Assembly (NCBI RefSeq): GCF_046630445.1
Contig: NC_092335.1
Location: forward strand, 632,762,001-632,826,000
DNA length: 64,000 nt
Direction: 5' to 3'
DNA from: Rutidosis leptorrhynchoides
Lineage: Eukaryota > Streptophyta > Magnoliopsida > Asterales > Asteraceae
Part shown: positions 14,476 through 34,716 of the stretch, one piece after another
How the letters are laid out: each line of letters opens with the position of its first letter
Numbering within the stretch: position 1 is the stretch's first letter
The notes under the pieces: generated by a model
Told to the model about the DNA's origin: nothing
What the model saw: only the letters and a program-made list of their open reading frames with translations
Database searches by the model: none
Made by a program: the position numbers and the translations under genes

Positions 14476-17400
14476 GAAGCAACCCTGACGGCTTCTGGTG
14501 TTCTGCTTTGACTTTGGAACAAGTTAAACATTCCCCGACATATGTTGCAACGTCTGCCTTTAAATTAGGCCACCAATAATGTGTCTTAAGATCTTGATAC
14601 ATCTTTCCAACTCCAGGATGTATCGAGTATCTTGTCTTATGTGCTTCGTTCAATATCAACTTCCTTAATCCACCCAACTTTGGTACCCAAATACATTTTG
14701 CAAAATATCGAATTCCATCTTCCCGCATAACGAGTTGCTTCTCATACTTCTTCATTATTTCATTTCCTATGTTTTCTTTAGTAAGAGCTTCTCGTTGAGC
14801 CTCTTTGATTTGTGAGTTGAGATTCATGCGAATTTTTATGTTCATTGCTCGTACTCGAATTGGCTCTCGTTCCTTTCTGCTTAGGGCGTCGGCAACCACA
14901 TTCGCTTTCCCGGGATGATAGCGAATCTCACAATCATAGTCGTTTATTAGTTCGACCCACCTACGTTGCCTCATGTTCGGCTGTTTTTGATCAAAAATAT
15001 GTTGAAGGCTTTTATGATCGGTAAACACAGTGCATTTAACCCCATATAAGTAGTGTCTCCATATCTTCAATGCAAACACTACTGCTCCCAGTTCTAGATC
15101 ATGCGTCGTATAATTTTCGCTCGTGAATCTTCAATTGTCGGGACGCGTACGCAATAACTTTCTTTCGTTGCATAAGGACGCAACCAAAACCTTGTCGCGA
15201 AGCGTCACAATATATTTCAAAATCATCGTTCCCTTCAGGTAACGATAAAATAGGCGCTGTAGTCAACTTCTTCTTCAGTAATTGAAATGCACTCTCCTGC
15301 TCAGAGGTCCATTCGTACTTCTTCCCTTTTTGCGTTAACGCTGTCAATGGCTTAGCTATTCGGGAAAAATCTTGAATAAACCTTCTATAATAACCGGCTA
15401 AACCCAAAAATTAGTGTATCTGCGTTGGTGTCTTAGGAGTCTCCCATTTTTCAATGGCCTCAATTTTAGCTGGATCAACCTGAATTCCTTTGCTACTAAC
15501 AACGTGGCCAAGAAATTGCACTTCTTTCAACCAAAACGCACACTTAGAAAATTTGGCGTATAACTGTTCTTTTCTTAACAATTCTAATACCAACCTTAGA
15601 TGCTGCTCATGCTCTTGCTCATTTTTGGAATAGATAAGAATATCGTCAATGAAAACGATAACAAACTTATCTAAATACGGACTACAAACTCGATTCATGA
15701 GGTCCATGAATACAGCTGGCGCATTCGTCAATCCAAACGGCATGACCAAAAATTCGTAATGACCGTAGCGTGTCCAAAAAGCAGTTTTCGGAATATCTTC
15801 TTCTTTGACACGTAGTTGATGATAGCCCGATCTTAGGTCGATTTTCGAGTAAACACATGATCCTTGCAGTTGATCAAATAAGTCGTCAATTCTCGGTAGT
15901 GGATATCGATTCTTGATAGTTAACTTATTTAATTCACGGTAATCTATACACATTCGGAAGGATCCATCTTTCTTCTTGACGAATAAAATCGGAGCTCCCC
16001 ACGGTGAAGTGCTCGGTCGAATGAAACCACGGTCCAGTAATTCTTGTAACTGGCTTTGTAACTCTTTCATCTCAGATGGTGCAAGTCTGTATGGAGCACG
16101 AGCCACTGGTGCAGCTCCTGGTACTAGATCTATTTGAAATTCTACAGATCTAAATGGAGGTAATCCCGGCAACTCTTCCGGAAAGACTTCAGGAAAATCT
16201 TTTGCCACAGACACGTCGTTGATGCTCTTCTCTTTTTCCTTTGTTTCGACTCTATTAACATGTGCTAAGATAGCATAGCACCCTTTCTTCAAGTACTTTT
16301 GGGCTTTCAAACAGCTAATGAGTTTTAGCTTTGAGTTACCCTTCTCTCCATAAATCATTACTGCCGCTTTATCCTTTCGGGGAATGCGAATTGCCTTCTT
16401 GGCACACACAACTTCAGCTCCTATTTTGGACATCCAGTCCATGCCGACTATTACGTCAAAACTTTCTAATTCTACGGGTATCAAATCAATTTTAAACGTT
16501 TCTCCAGCTAAATTTATTGTACAATCACGGCAAATTTTATCGGCTTTAATTAGTTTACCATTAGCTAACTCAATCATGTACTTAGTATCTAGAGGCAATG
16601 ATGAACAATTCAATTTAGCGTAAAAGTCTCTACATACATAACTTCTATCAGCACCAGTATCAAATATAATAGATGCTGATAAGTTATTAATGGTAAACGT
16701 ACCCGTAACAAGCTCCGGGTCTTCACACGCCTCTCTAGCATTAATAACAAATGCTCTTCCCCGTGCGGGTCCATTATTCTTCTCTGGATTCGGGCACTGG
16801 CTCTTAATATGTCCCTGTTTCCCACACCCATAACAAGTAACAGTAGCCAGGGCAGTTCTATTTGCATTGGTGGCAGGAGTCTTGATGCCATTTGTATTTG
16901 TAACGGGAAACCTATAATCTTCAGTACGATGACCCCTTCGATTACAATTGTTGCACACCACATTACAATAACCAGATTGATGTTTGTGGCATCTGTTACA
17001 TAAAGGATTTCGTCCTTTGTAACCTGAGCTTGAACCACTACCCGCACCTTGCGTGGTTTCTTGTTTCTTGTTGGATTGTTGATGAGTACCTTCCCACTTT
17101 CTTTTGTTTTCCGATGTCTTGACATCGGTGTTCTTATCCAGAATAATCTGGTCCATCAATTCATTTGCCATGGTGATGGCTTCATGAATAGTCTTGGGTT
17201 TCGATGCTGTAACATTTGCCTTGACATTTTTAGGCAAACCATCTTTGTACAGTTCTATCTTCCGTTCTTCGGTTGGTACCAATTCGGGACATAGCAAAGC
17301 TAATTCCATGAATCGCTGATTGTAGTTGGTGAGTTCAGTACCAACAACTTTCAGGCTTCGTAATTCAGCTTCCAACTTCCTAACCTCGTTCCTTGGACAA

Positions 17401-17798
17401 TACTCGTTGATTAGCATTGTTTTGAATTCTTCCCATGGAGTATCATAAGCTACATCTCCTCCTACGGCCTTCACATAGTTTTTCCACCACGTGAGTGCAC
17501 TATCTTGTAAGGTGCACGATGCATACTTGGTCATGTCCTTCTCAATACAACCACTGATTTTAAACACAGACTCAATCTTTTCGATCCACCGGGTTAAACC
17601 GATCGGTCCTTCTGTTCCACTGAATGATGAGGGCTTACAACCTTGAAAAGTTTTGTAGGTGCATCCCACACGAGGATTTGGGTTAACTGCAGCAGCTCTT
17701 GCAGCCTCAACCCATAACATTCTGTCGTTTACTCGCTGATTGATGAGTTCCTCGATTTCTTGTTCCGTCATTCGGTTCAATCGCGCTATATTCTTCAA
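14476..17798 (-). pseudogene. gag-pol of the minus-strand gypsy element (fossil, interrupted)
   Basis: Visible parts from the N-terminus: a retrotransposon gag domain; a Cys-rich stretch and a CCHC knuckle ([14 protein letters not shown]); aspartic protease with [11 protein letters not shown]; reverse transcriptase with [20 protein letters not shown] and catalytic [10 protein letters not shown]; RNase H with EIYCDASRQGFGCVLMQ; and an HHCC integrase N-terminus ending at QKPSGLL at the junction. The integrase core and any chromodomain are missing because the outer element interrupts the gene. The coding frame is broken about twice, so this is a fossil. Confidence 0.9.
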
Positions 17799-18150
17799 TA
17801 AGAATGAAAAAATAATTATTCACATAGAATATTATAGATGTAGTGTGTATTTACAGTACATCGTAGCTTATTAATAATATGAACCAGTTATTATTATAAA
17901 AGCCTTTTCTTCCTATTAGCGTTTTATAATTATATCTAGGGTAGTACCTACCCGTTAAAGTTCATACTTAATAGCTTAGTACTGAAATTAATTACTACCA
18001 TCCAAATAATACTCCACCATGGAAAATTATTGCATTTCACACTTCACTATTTTACATATGCTTATCTTACATCAAACATTAAGCAAACCATACTAGTAAT
18101 ATTATACAAAACGTTTTACGATCCCATGGTTTAAAACATCAGCACATCAT

Positions 18151-18576
18151 TTAGCCCATATACCCAAACCGTTTGTGTTCAGGAAACCGCTTAACGCTTA
18201 TCCTGGCGGTCATCCTGCGTTTTGGCTGAGGGGCCGAAGAACTGGATGACGGGATAAAACTAATAGGAATAGCAGGAATAGGGGTGGTAGTGTCTGGTGG
18301 AGTTTGTGCCACAACATCCTCACTAAACTCGGGATCTGGATTTTCCAATTCAGTAGCCTTTCGTTTCTTTCCTCGTTCGAACTTGTCTTTCGTAATTTCC
18401 TGTATTTCTTCCTCCTCAGGATCACTTTCCGGTTCCTCTTCAATTGATTCATCCGAAAATTGTGAGTCTTCCCCAAAGGTGTCGTTTTCATCGTCGGATA
18501 GGTTAATAACTGGAACACTATCTGGGGATTCTGGTTCGGAGTCGCTGAATGTGATAACAAATTTTGAACCAGACAT
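18151..18576 (-). CDS. Acidic leader ORF upstream of gag (141 aa)
   Basis: The protein starts MSGSKFVITFSDSEPES and is very acidic for its first 70 residues (runs such as EEEPESDPEEEEIQE), then has a Lys/Arg patch (RGKKRKATELE), a Ser/Pro-rich stretch and a basic tail. It lies about 180 bp after the primer site and 350 bp before gag, on the same strand. It recalls the Ser/Asp-rich ORFs of elements A and B in position and composition, not clearly in sequence. Function unknown; it may be an accessory protein of this element group. Confidence 0.5.
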   Translation of the reverse strand: MSGSKFVITFSDSEPESPDSVPVINLSDDENDTFGEDSQFSDESIEEEPESDPEEEEIQEITKDKFERGKKRKATELENPDPEFSEDVVAQTPPDTTTPIPAIPISFIPSSSSSAPQPKRRMTARISVKRFPEHKRFGYMG

Positions 18577-18758
18577 CTATCACACAACAACTAGCACGTT
18601 AGTACCACATAATATTTACATATTAATTAATTTTTTTTTTAACCAACAATGATAAGCAATAGTTTTCGAAATCAGACACGGTCAAAGTCCAGACTCACTA
18701 ATGCATCAAACACTAGTTTAGACACGTTTAATGCAAAAATCTGGTTCGCTAAGACCAC

Positions 18759-18771
18759 GGCACTGATACCA
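18759..18771 (-). other. Primer-binding site of the minus-strand gypsy element
   Basis: On the minus strand it reads TGGTATCAGTGCC, 2 bp from the LTR end (TGAAACGTCCC at 18774 on the plus strand). It is a methionine-tRNA-type site and fixes the strand. Confidence 0.85.
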
Positions 18772-19169
18772 ACTGAAACGTCCCGTTCATACCAATTATA
18801 AACGTCACGTACTTATTGGTGTCATTGCGAGGTATTGACCTCTATATGTGACATTTTTTTTAAAATCTGCATACGTTTTTATGATACAAACCATAACCTT
18901 TATTATAACCGAAGGCTTATACAACATAATAATTATTATCGTTTAGCAATAATCTTAGTCTTACAAACTTTACATTTGATAATAATAATACGATTTCCAA
19001 CATATTTCACATTACAAATCTTCCGATATACAGTTTTATTTTTGACACAAATATGCATACTCATAATCTTGCTTAAATTCGGCATAATGCAGCGGAAGCT
19101 TTTATTTATCACCTGAGAATAACATGCTTAAAATGTCAACATAAAGTTGGTGAGATATAGGTTTAATGC

Positions 19170-22182
<3,013 letters not shown>

Positions 22183-22184
22183 GT

Positions 22185-22196
22185 TGGTATCAGAGC
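22185..22196 (+). other. Primer-binding site of element B
   Basis: TGGTATCAGAGC lies 2 bp after the 5' LTR, identical to that of element A. Confidence 0.92.
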
Positions 22197-22588
22197 GGTG
22201 GTCTTAGCGAACCAGGTCTTGCCTTAGTATGTCTAACTGATAGTCGTTAGGATGCCTTAACAAGTCTGGACTTTGACCTTAGTTGCTTATTATAAGTTTT
22301 GCTTATCATTTCTTGTCGGAAATTACCTGCTTATCATTCCTTAGTCTAGACACGTCTTACTGCCTTAATTGCATAGATAGTGTATGGACAAATTCATATC
22401 TTAGTGTATCTGTTAAATCATATCTTAGCGTACCTATTACTGTACACTTTGCCTGACATATTCCATAAATTCCTCCGTAATCTACGGGATCCTTTGTACT
22501 ATATATATAGATATTCTATGTAATTAGAATATCATCCGATATCCAAAAATCAGTTCATATAGAAAGATCCTTTAATCAATCGTACAAA

Positions 22589-23110
22589 ATGGAACTCGCC
22601 GCTAGTTCAAGTTCATCGGATTCCGACAGCTATTCCGATATGGATGTTCACCTGAGCTCCGAAAGCAGTGTAACCGGAATGAATCAACCAATCAGTCATC
22701 ACCAATTCTGGATGAGTTGGGGATGGGTTCGTAGTCGACTTAATCAATGGAGACAAGAAGAAGGTGATCCCTTCCACCAACCGAATTCACCTCTTGGCGA
22801 GGAACCTGAAGCACTTACCGGCGAACCAGTGCGAAACACCATTTTCACTCTCATCTCCAGAATAGCTCGTAACGATTACGAAATATCCACAATTCTGAAT
22901 CTTATTCATCCGCTCGTTCCAACCGCCAATCATCCCGGAGTCATAGAGGAAGTCAACGAACTTCGCGCTCGAGTTGTGGCATTGGAGAATATGGTGCAAA
23001 ACTTACAAGCTTCAGCAGCCTCACCGGCATCAACAGTACCACCAGCATCAACAGCACCAGTAGCCTCAACATCACACGCCCCAACATCACAATCTATACC
23101 TCGAGCATAA
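22589..23110 (+). CDS. Acidic, coiled-coil-like ORF of element B (173 aa)
   Basis: The only ORF of note in element B. Residues 1-35 are Ser/Asp/Glu-rich; 36-75 contain a Trp-rich segment (FWMSWGWVRSRLNQW); about 80-140 look helical, with a heptad-like stretch (EEVNELRARVVALENMV) that could dimerise; the tail is Ala/Ser/Thr/Pro-rich. No capsid, zinc-knuckle or protease motif is visible. It starts about 390 bp after the primer site, where gag is expected. Conservation of its first 75 residues in element A suggests past selection. Function unknown; it may be a gag-leader remnant or an accessory protein. Confidence 0.6.
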   Translation: MELAASSSSSDSDSYSDMDVHLSSESSVTGMNQPISHHQFWMSWGWVRSRLNQWRQEEGDPFHQPNSPLGEEPEALTGEPVRNTIFTLISRIARNDYEISTILNLIHPLVPTANHPGVIEEVNELRARVVALENMVQNLQASAASPASTVPPASTAPVASTSHAPTSQSIPRA

Positions 23111-25733
23111 TCATCGTTTTACATATTGTTCTACATCATTTATCTTCGTTCTACATATCATTTTACATCGATTACCTTCGTTCTACGTATCGTTCTACAT
23201 CTTTATATTCGTTCTTCAAGGCGATTATGTAATCTCTAGTGTTTTAGAGATTATGTGTTCTTGTTTTAACGGTAAATCAAATGAGTTTAATATCATACTA
23301 ACTCATTGAATCCATGATTACATCTGAAGAAAACATATATGTATGTATATTTTCATAAAGATTGTGATTAAAAATTCTTTTGTACGAACTGTTAATGGTG
23401 AAAATATTTTAACGGGTAGGTAATACCCGAGGAATATTTAGTTTTCACATTAGTAAGTTACACTGTACATTCTCCGAATCTGATTCAACAGTTATTTACT
23501 ATTCCACTTACACCCACAGCTATACGAATCCGTTCACCACAGAGTAACCATTTTCATTCAATTTCATAATTAGATTTTGACTTATCAGAATCCAACAAGT
23601 GGCATAATGAAGAAAACATTGGACAAAATAAAATTTGTTAGAAACAAACAATTTAGCTATGAGAAGAAGTTTATTAAGAATCCACGCTAACTGTTCCTAG
23701 TTAACTGTTCCTAGCTAACTGTTCCTAGCTAACTGATTACATTTTATTTATCGCAATTTATATTCTCGCAATTTTATTTATCGTCATTTAATTTTTGTTA
23801 TTTATTTTATGCACTTTAAATATCAGGACACGTATATAAAGTTTTGACATATCATATCGACGCATCTATATATATTATTTGGAATAACCATAGACACTCT
23901 ATATGCAGTAATGCTTGAGTTAGCTATACAGGGTTGAGGTTGATTCTACAATAATATATATACTTTGAGTTGTGATCGAGTCTGAGACATGTATACGGGT
24001 CATGATACGTATTAATTAATTCGAATATTATATATGAATTATTGAATTGCTAACTGTGGACTACTAACTGTGGACTACTAACTGTGGACTATCAACATTG
24101 GACAATTAAAAGTAATTAAAAATATTGATTATAACATATGAAACCAAACAATTCTTCAAGTTTGCCACTTGATTTCATCTTAAACATCCTTTGTATCTGG
24201 ACGATCACAATCAGCGTTTAATCATCTAAAAACCTTCAATATTCTTGAAAACCCTCGGTTTGATAACCAATGATCCAGACCCGTTAACTTTGAAAATGCT
24301 GACGAAACAGCATATTGTAGATGCCTAAATGGCCAAGAGTTTGATGATAAAGAATGGAGTGTTGGGAACGCTCGATAGAAAATTTTTCGTACTGAAAAAC
24401 GGTTTGAGATAACCATGAAGGAGACCAAGGACAAATACAAGGACCAAATTCTATATTCAAAGAATCCAGGTAATCCTGAATCCGATGAAATCTGTAGAGA
24501 ATATCTTGCTTCGAACTCATGTTAAAATCTTGCGGAAAATCTTTCTTCATCAACTTTCAAACTTAGAAATTCCAAAGTATCATCATAAATATCCTCGATA
24601 TTTTTGAAGATATTTTCATAAGCATTCTTGTCCGAAATTATATACCTCTTCGTGCTTTCTGTATTTCATTGGAAACTTCTGTAAAATCTAAGTATAAATA
24701 CAAATGAATTCTGGGGAAGTGTTAAGAATTTGAGCATGAGTTAGTATAATATAATGACACTTGGCCAACGTGATTATATTACAGTAAGTCATGCTGAAAA
24801 CTCTAATGAAACGTGATGATGATTCACAGATCATAACGTCATCATGTGCCATGTTACACGACTCGTTCAATCTGTTCAACCTCCGAACATATCAAGAAAA
24901 TATATCCTTGATAGTTCTATCCTCAGTGATTCTGGTAATTTAACCAATCAAATCGTGAGAATACGCTCTTTCGTGCTTAGAACGTTATAATAATTCGAAA
25001 CTCTATATCTACGAGTTCTGGACCATTATTCGCTTGACTTGAAGTCGGGAAGAGAAAACAATAGCATGGAGATCTGAAACATAACAAGAAATATAAAGCC
25101 GATCACCAACACAGAAATTACAAACCGTGTATATCAATACGAATAGCAAGGTAAAGACACGGGAGAATTAGAGATACTATAACCCCAAGGTAATAGTAGA
25201 AGTGAATAGAATCCTCCGGTGGGAGTTGGAAAAGAATAAAGACAGATACGATAGTCAGAATAAGAACAAGGATCAGAACTGGATTAAGCATTTTCACAAT
25301 CTTTAGGATGTATGAACTAAGAAAGAAAGTATAGAAATGGTGAGGATAATGGAACGGAAAAAGTTTAATTTATAATGGAAATATCAGATGTAGTAATCGA
25401 GTCAGATGACCGTATTTAATTATAGAGATCCTAATTTCCGTAAATCCTGGAGAATCAGATCTTGATCAGATTACGAAGATTTCCTTTAAATTCCGTGAAT
25501 TCCGGAATTCAACCGTTACTATGTCAAAAGTAAGGCGAATCTTTACTTCCTCGATTCATTCTTTTGTGATAGCTTCACTCATACGCTTCAAGTAATCGAA
25601 TTGTTTTATCCCTAGCACTCAGCGGTGATAAAACTCTTTTTATCAACTCATATTCGTCATGAAAACATTCTTAATGTTAGCCATGACGACCTCACTCAAA
25701 TTTCGGGACGAAATTTCTTTAACGGGTAGGTAC

Positions 25734-29294
<3,561 letters not shown>

Positions 29295-31797
29295 AATGCT
29301 AGCAGCGTTTTAAATATAGACCACAAGATTTCATATTCATAAACATTTTAATAAAAATATTCTAAGTGGTTGAGCACTTGGTAACCATACTTAACATTTA
29401 ATCAACGTCGCATATTCCCTTTATTATGAAATCTCACTACACTGTACCAAGTGTAGTCACCGAAACGAAGTACTGTGGAACCGTTGAATACTGGTCGTCC
29501 AGTCCGGTTGGGGTTGTCAGGCCCGATGGATCTATCAACAGGATTCGCGTTTACAATACCACATGTAAATAGTAATTACCAAGCTACAGGGAAATATGCC
29601 AGTGGTACAACTCAACGTAGAATATATTTTTTATCACTTGTGTCCATAATGTAAATCATAAAATGCATGTATTCTCATCCCGAAATATTTAGAGTTTAAA
29701 AGTGGGACTATATACTCACTTTTGCCTTGAAGATATAAAACCCGACCTGGTCTCCGATAGATATCACGAACCTAACCATATATAATATATCAACATATTT
29801 TCTTTTCAAATAATCGTTTCATATATACTTGTAATACTTTTAATTTCTAATAGTCCGTAGTTAGCAGTCCGATGTTAGTTGCTCAATAAAATAAATAAAG
29901 ACCACATCGTATTCGTATTGATCGGAATTAATCTCGACCCATGGTACCGTATTGTCAAATGACGTATTGTGTACATGTTGTCTTATGATTTAAAATCGTG
30001 ACCCAAAGTACCGTATTGTCAAATGACGTATTGTGTACAATCATGAGGTCTTATAATTAATCTTCTCGTGTTGTTTACGGGTGGTCCTGAAATATATAAA
30101 ATCAAATTATGAGTAAATATATATAAAATATCATATTAATTAGCAAATATATGATTAGTTTAGTTTTACTCCAAATAATTTCGTAGCTAAACTAGCTTCG
30201 GATACCCGATTTTGTTTTAGCCGTAATTTCTTCATTACAACTCCGTTTTTGTTGATTCAACTTGCCACTTCCTTGGATCGAGCCATTATTTATGAATATG
30301 AACTGTAAATACCTTGGTTTGCATTCGAAATCACAGGTTATAGGTCAACCTTGGGTGAATCTTATGAAAGTGATCATTTCCGTCATAAAAACCACATCTA
30401 TATGATCATTTTTATAAAAATACTTACACTTTGAGTTAAACCAAGAAATTTTTATGTTTTAACATATTCATAAGAAATATCATTTTTCCAGAATATGAAC
30501 TTCCAATTCAAAGTTTGAGATGGTTTTTAATTATCCAACCCAAAACAGCCCCCGGTTGTACTCCGACAACGTAGATTCAGTTTTAAGGTTTTCTTTGTAA
30601 AATCAAGTTGTATTTTGTTAAGTTAGCATATCATTACAATATATTATAGGTCTTGAAGTGTTTTAAAAGTCAAGTTAGAAGGATCTATTTAGTTTGCGAA
30701 CAAGTTTGAAACCATTCAAACTATGTTCTTGTTGTTATAATTTATATATTCATAGTAAGATAGTTATATATGAATTGAACAAGATGATTAACAAAGGTTA
30801 TACCTCAAGTATGATGAAGAAAGTTACTGAATAAACAAGATATGAACTTGTTCTTGATGACTTAGAAGATTAAGAAGTGAAATCATGAAAAGAAACAAAG
30901 GTTGTAAGTAAGTTTATATCTTGATTTAAGATAATTAACTTACATGAATTGAATCAAAGTTTAAACATAGTTTTACCTTGATTATGAGGCTAGAAACTTA
31001 TGAAGACCTTGAAGAACACTTGAAGGTTGAAGATGAGAGAGTTTAAAAGATAATCTAGCTTGAAAGAAAGTTGATATGAAAGTGTGTGTGTGTGTATGTA
31101 AACATGTTTATGTATGTATATATAAAGATTTTATGTTTTGATTTCTAGCTCATAAGTCTTCCTAGATGTTAACACTTGATCCCACATGTTGTTGACTAAT
31201 AAAGGCTGCTAAGAGCAGATAATTGAGGTCTAATAATTGGTATTTATCAATAGTAAATACATCTAGAAGCTGCGTACAATACGGTTACATATACCCTAGG
31301 TATACGTGTAGAAATCTTGAGGAAACGGAACGAGAATTCAAATATAACTATCTTTTGTGAATATACTTATATTGTTTTATGTATTTAAGCCCTTTAAAAG
31401 TGATTAAATACGTATTTATACGATACTTGGATAAGCATTATAGGTTATAGGTATATATGTCAAAGAACGTTACGTATAGTTACCGTTTTGAAAACTTAAG
31501 TTAGTAGTCTCAAAGTATACTTATAACTCATTGTTATTAGTACACAATGAGATGTTAAACCATCCTTAGATCATGTTAAATATGTATAAATATGTATATG
31601 TACACAATCGTATAATTATCGTATGTTATATAGTTCGTGATATCATCGATCAAATTGGACGGTCAAACATTGTGTAAAACTATTTTCAAAAACACAAGAC
31701 TCAACAATTTGGATTGCTTATCATGTTGGTAATGTTTAATTTATGTAAATATTAATCTCATATGTATGAAACGATCGGAAAAATCCGGGTCGTTACA

Positions 31798-32090
31798 GTC
31801 TTGTACTCTTGTCAATTTTTAAACGTTATTCTTCGATAAATTAAACCACGAGGAGTGTAACTTGTACGTTTGAGCATTTTGGACGTTTTCGTCTTTCAAA
31901 TCTTCGTTTTCGTCTTTAAATCTTCATTTTTGAGCGATTTGCGTCTTTCGTCTTCGCACTTATTTATTTAAACGATTACAACTAAAAATAAGGAAATTAC
32001 AATTAAAAACTTTACATATTGGAACGATGTTGTGACTAAATATATGTTCGTTTTGAGCAATATCAGATACTATTTCTAAGATCCATCCGA
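31798..32090. other. Unassigned sequence between the gypsy LTR and the copia fragment
   Basis: About 290 bp with repeated CGTCTTT-like words and no ORF. It may be the end of another LTR (it closes GAGCAATATCA), but there is not enough to prove this. Confidence 0.3.
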
Positions 32091-32142
32091 GCGAAGTGTA
32101 TTTGTTGCTCGAAAGGCTGAATTCCTTGAAACTAAGTTCCTA

Positions 32143-33942
32143 ATGGAAGGTAGTAGTGAAAGGAAGATAGATCTTGAAGAGGTTCAACATCAAGTAGATG
32201 ATACACAATTGGTTGACACTAGCACTCAACATGAAAATGTTGAGAACGATCAAATAGATGATCAAAGTATACAAAGCGTTCGTAGATCTGGTAGGATCAG
32301 TAATCCTCCTGAGAGATATGGGTTTCTCGTGGATGATTGCTATGTGGTTGATTTGGATGAACCAACCAACTACCAAGATGCTTTATCACGGATTGATAAA
32401 GATAAATGGCAGGAAGCCATGAACGCTGAGATGCAATCCATGTATGACAACCATGTTTGGGAACTGGTTGCACAACCGACTGGCTCCAAGTTAGTTGATT
32501 GTAAATGGCTTTTCAAGAAGAAAACCGACATACATGGAAACTTAAATGCATACAAAGCTAGACTTGTAGCAAAAGGTTTCACTCAAACTCAAGGGATTGA
32601 TTATGATGAAACTTTTTCACCTGTGGCAATGCTAAAGTCTATCAGGATATTATTTGCCATTGCTGCTCATCATGATTATGAGATATGGCAAATGGATGTC
32701 AAGACCGCTTTCCTAAATGGGTATCTTGAGGAAGATGTCTATATGGTTCAGCCTGAAGGTTTTGTTGATCCAAAATATCCTAACAAAGTATGCAAGTTAA
32801 AGAAGTCAATCTACGGATTGAAACAAGCATATAGAATGTGGAATCATCGTTTTAATGAGGAGGCCAAGAAATTTGGCTTCATTAAAAATGGTGATGAAGC
32901 TTGTGTATACAAGAAAGCTAGTGGGAGCACTATCATGTTCCTTGTACTATATGTGGATGATATATTGTTATTTGGAAATGATATCCCGGCAATGCAAGGA
33001 GCTAAAACTTGGCTAAGTAGATGCTTCTCCATTAAGGATCTTGGAGAAGCACAATACGTTTTGGGGATTGGGATCTACAGGGATAGATCCAAGAAATTGA
33101 TAGGTTTGAATCAAAGTGCATACATTGAAAAGGTCTTGAAAAGGTTCAAGATGGAGAACTCTAAGAAAGGTTTAGTACCTATTCAAAGAGGAACACTCCT
33201 CAGTTCATCTCAGTGCCCTACCACGAGAGATGAACAAGAAAGAATGAAGAATGTCCCATACGCGTCTGCTATTGGGTCAATCATGTATGCAATGATATGC
33301 ACTAGACCGGATGTGTCATGCGCTCTTAGCTTGACAAGTAGATACCAGAATAACCCTGGAAACAGTCATTGGATTGCGGTTAAAAGTATATTGAAATACC
33401 TTAGGAGGACTAAGGATATGTTTCTTATATACGGGTCTGGTGAGGAGGAACTCGCCGTAAAAAGTTACGTGGACGCGAGTTTCCAAACTGATCGAGATGA
33501 TTCTCGATCACAATCCGGTTATGTCTTCATATTAAATGGAGGTGCGGTCTCTTGGAAGAGTTCAAAACAGGATGTTGTTGCATTATCCACTACAGAGTCA
33601 GAGTACATTGCCGCCTCATTGGCAGCTCAAGAAGCTGCATGGATGAAGAAATTCATCGACGACTTAGGAGTAGTCCCTTCCATTCAGGACCCTCTTGAGA
33701 TCTTTTGTGACAACGAGGGTGCGATTGCTCAAATCAAGGAACCTCGTGCTCACCAAAAGACCCGTCACATTGAGCGGAGATTCAACTACATAAGGGATGA
33801 AGTTGAAAAGGGAAAGATATGTATTCGCAAAGTTCACACAGATCTTAATATAGTGGATCCACTCACGAAGCTCTTACATGGAGCAAAACACGAAGGACAT
33901 GTTTGTGCATTAGGGCTTCGATATTCTAGTGATTGGTTATGA
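32143..33942 (+). pseudogene. Copia reverse transcriptase-RNase H (fossil, partial)
   Basis: About 600 residues. The plant copia RT signature is present: YKARLVAKGFTQTQGIDYDE, QMDVKTAFLNGYLEEDVYM, and catalytic YVDDILLFGND. RNase H follows, with YVDASFQTDRDDSRSQSGYV and ALSTTESEYIAASLAAQEA, then a typical copia C-terminus with the HIERRFNYIRD motif. This is the C-terminal part of a longer polyprotein whose N-terminal domains are missing, so the element cannot be autonomous. Confidence 0.9.
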
Positions 33943-34716
33943 TCTGTTTTAAGTATTGTAACAGAACGAAGTTGTTCAAACTCATTAATATAATTATGGT
34001 GTTAATTTATTAATTTTGAGTCAAGTTCCCATTTTGCATATTTTATCCATGAATAAGCTATTATTCTAAATTCCGTAGTTGATCACATTTGTGGGAACAA
34101 GTGTGAGGTTTAGACTATTATGAACTTGGATTGGTAAACATTCACAGGCTGAATGTGGGGCAAGGTTGCTACCAAGGTTCATAGATATTTGTGGGATACA
34201 AATATTGGAAGACCCGCTCTCAAGATTTACTGAATAGAGCCTTTGTGGTTGATCACATGTAATCTTGAGTAAAGGCGAATATCATTGTATCCTCTGACCT
34301 GAGATGCATATTGGGTTCGGATATTCACTAAGTATTGTGCCTTGATTCTTTCCTTCGCTATTCTGAAATATGATAGTTCATAAGGAAGAGCTCAGGAGCA
34401 ATACAAAGTATATATCTAGAACGTATGTAGTCAAGATGGAATTTGTCCCTCTTATTCGTTGAGAGTCAGATGTCTAAGGCCTGATAAAGTTAAACCTAGA
34501 AGAGAGTGATCACTCTGTGTCTCTTGGATTTAACATGACATCTAGGATAAAAGGATATAATGAAAAGATTCACCTAATCATATTCGAGATGGGAACTCGA
34601 AAAGGATGATGTTATTGAATGGCACAAAGTCATAACATATTGGGGGTGATGGACGGTCGTTAGGTGGTATCCGTCACTTGCATTAATTTCTTATGTTTCT
34701 CGTGCAAGTGGGAGAT

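Larger units (their letters stand above)
14476..18773 (-). mobile_element. Internal region of a minus-strand Ty3/gypsy element (probably Tekay-like chromovirus)
   Basis: Read on the minus strand: primer site (18759-18771), a leader with an acidic ORF, then gag-pol running to 14476, where the outer element interrupts the integrase. The order protease, RT, RNase H, integrase is that of Ty3/gypsy. Its 5' LTR lies to the right (18774-31797, itself interrupted by element B). The rest of the integrase and the 3' LTR are not in the window. It is broken, with about two breaks in the coding frame besides the insertions. Tekay assignment is inferred from the integrase zinc-binding region and may be wrong. 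Confidence 0.88.

Noticed and set aside
16384-17294. Several ORFs of 60-170 codons opposite or out of frame with gag-pol
   Set aside because: They are shadows of the gag-pol coding sequence on the other strand or in another frame and show no family motifs.
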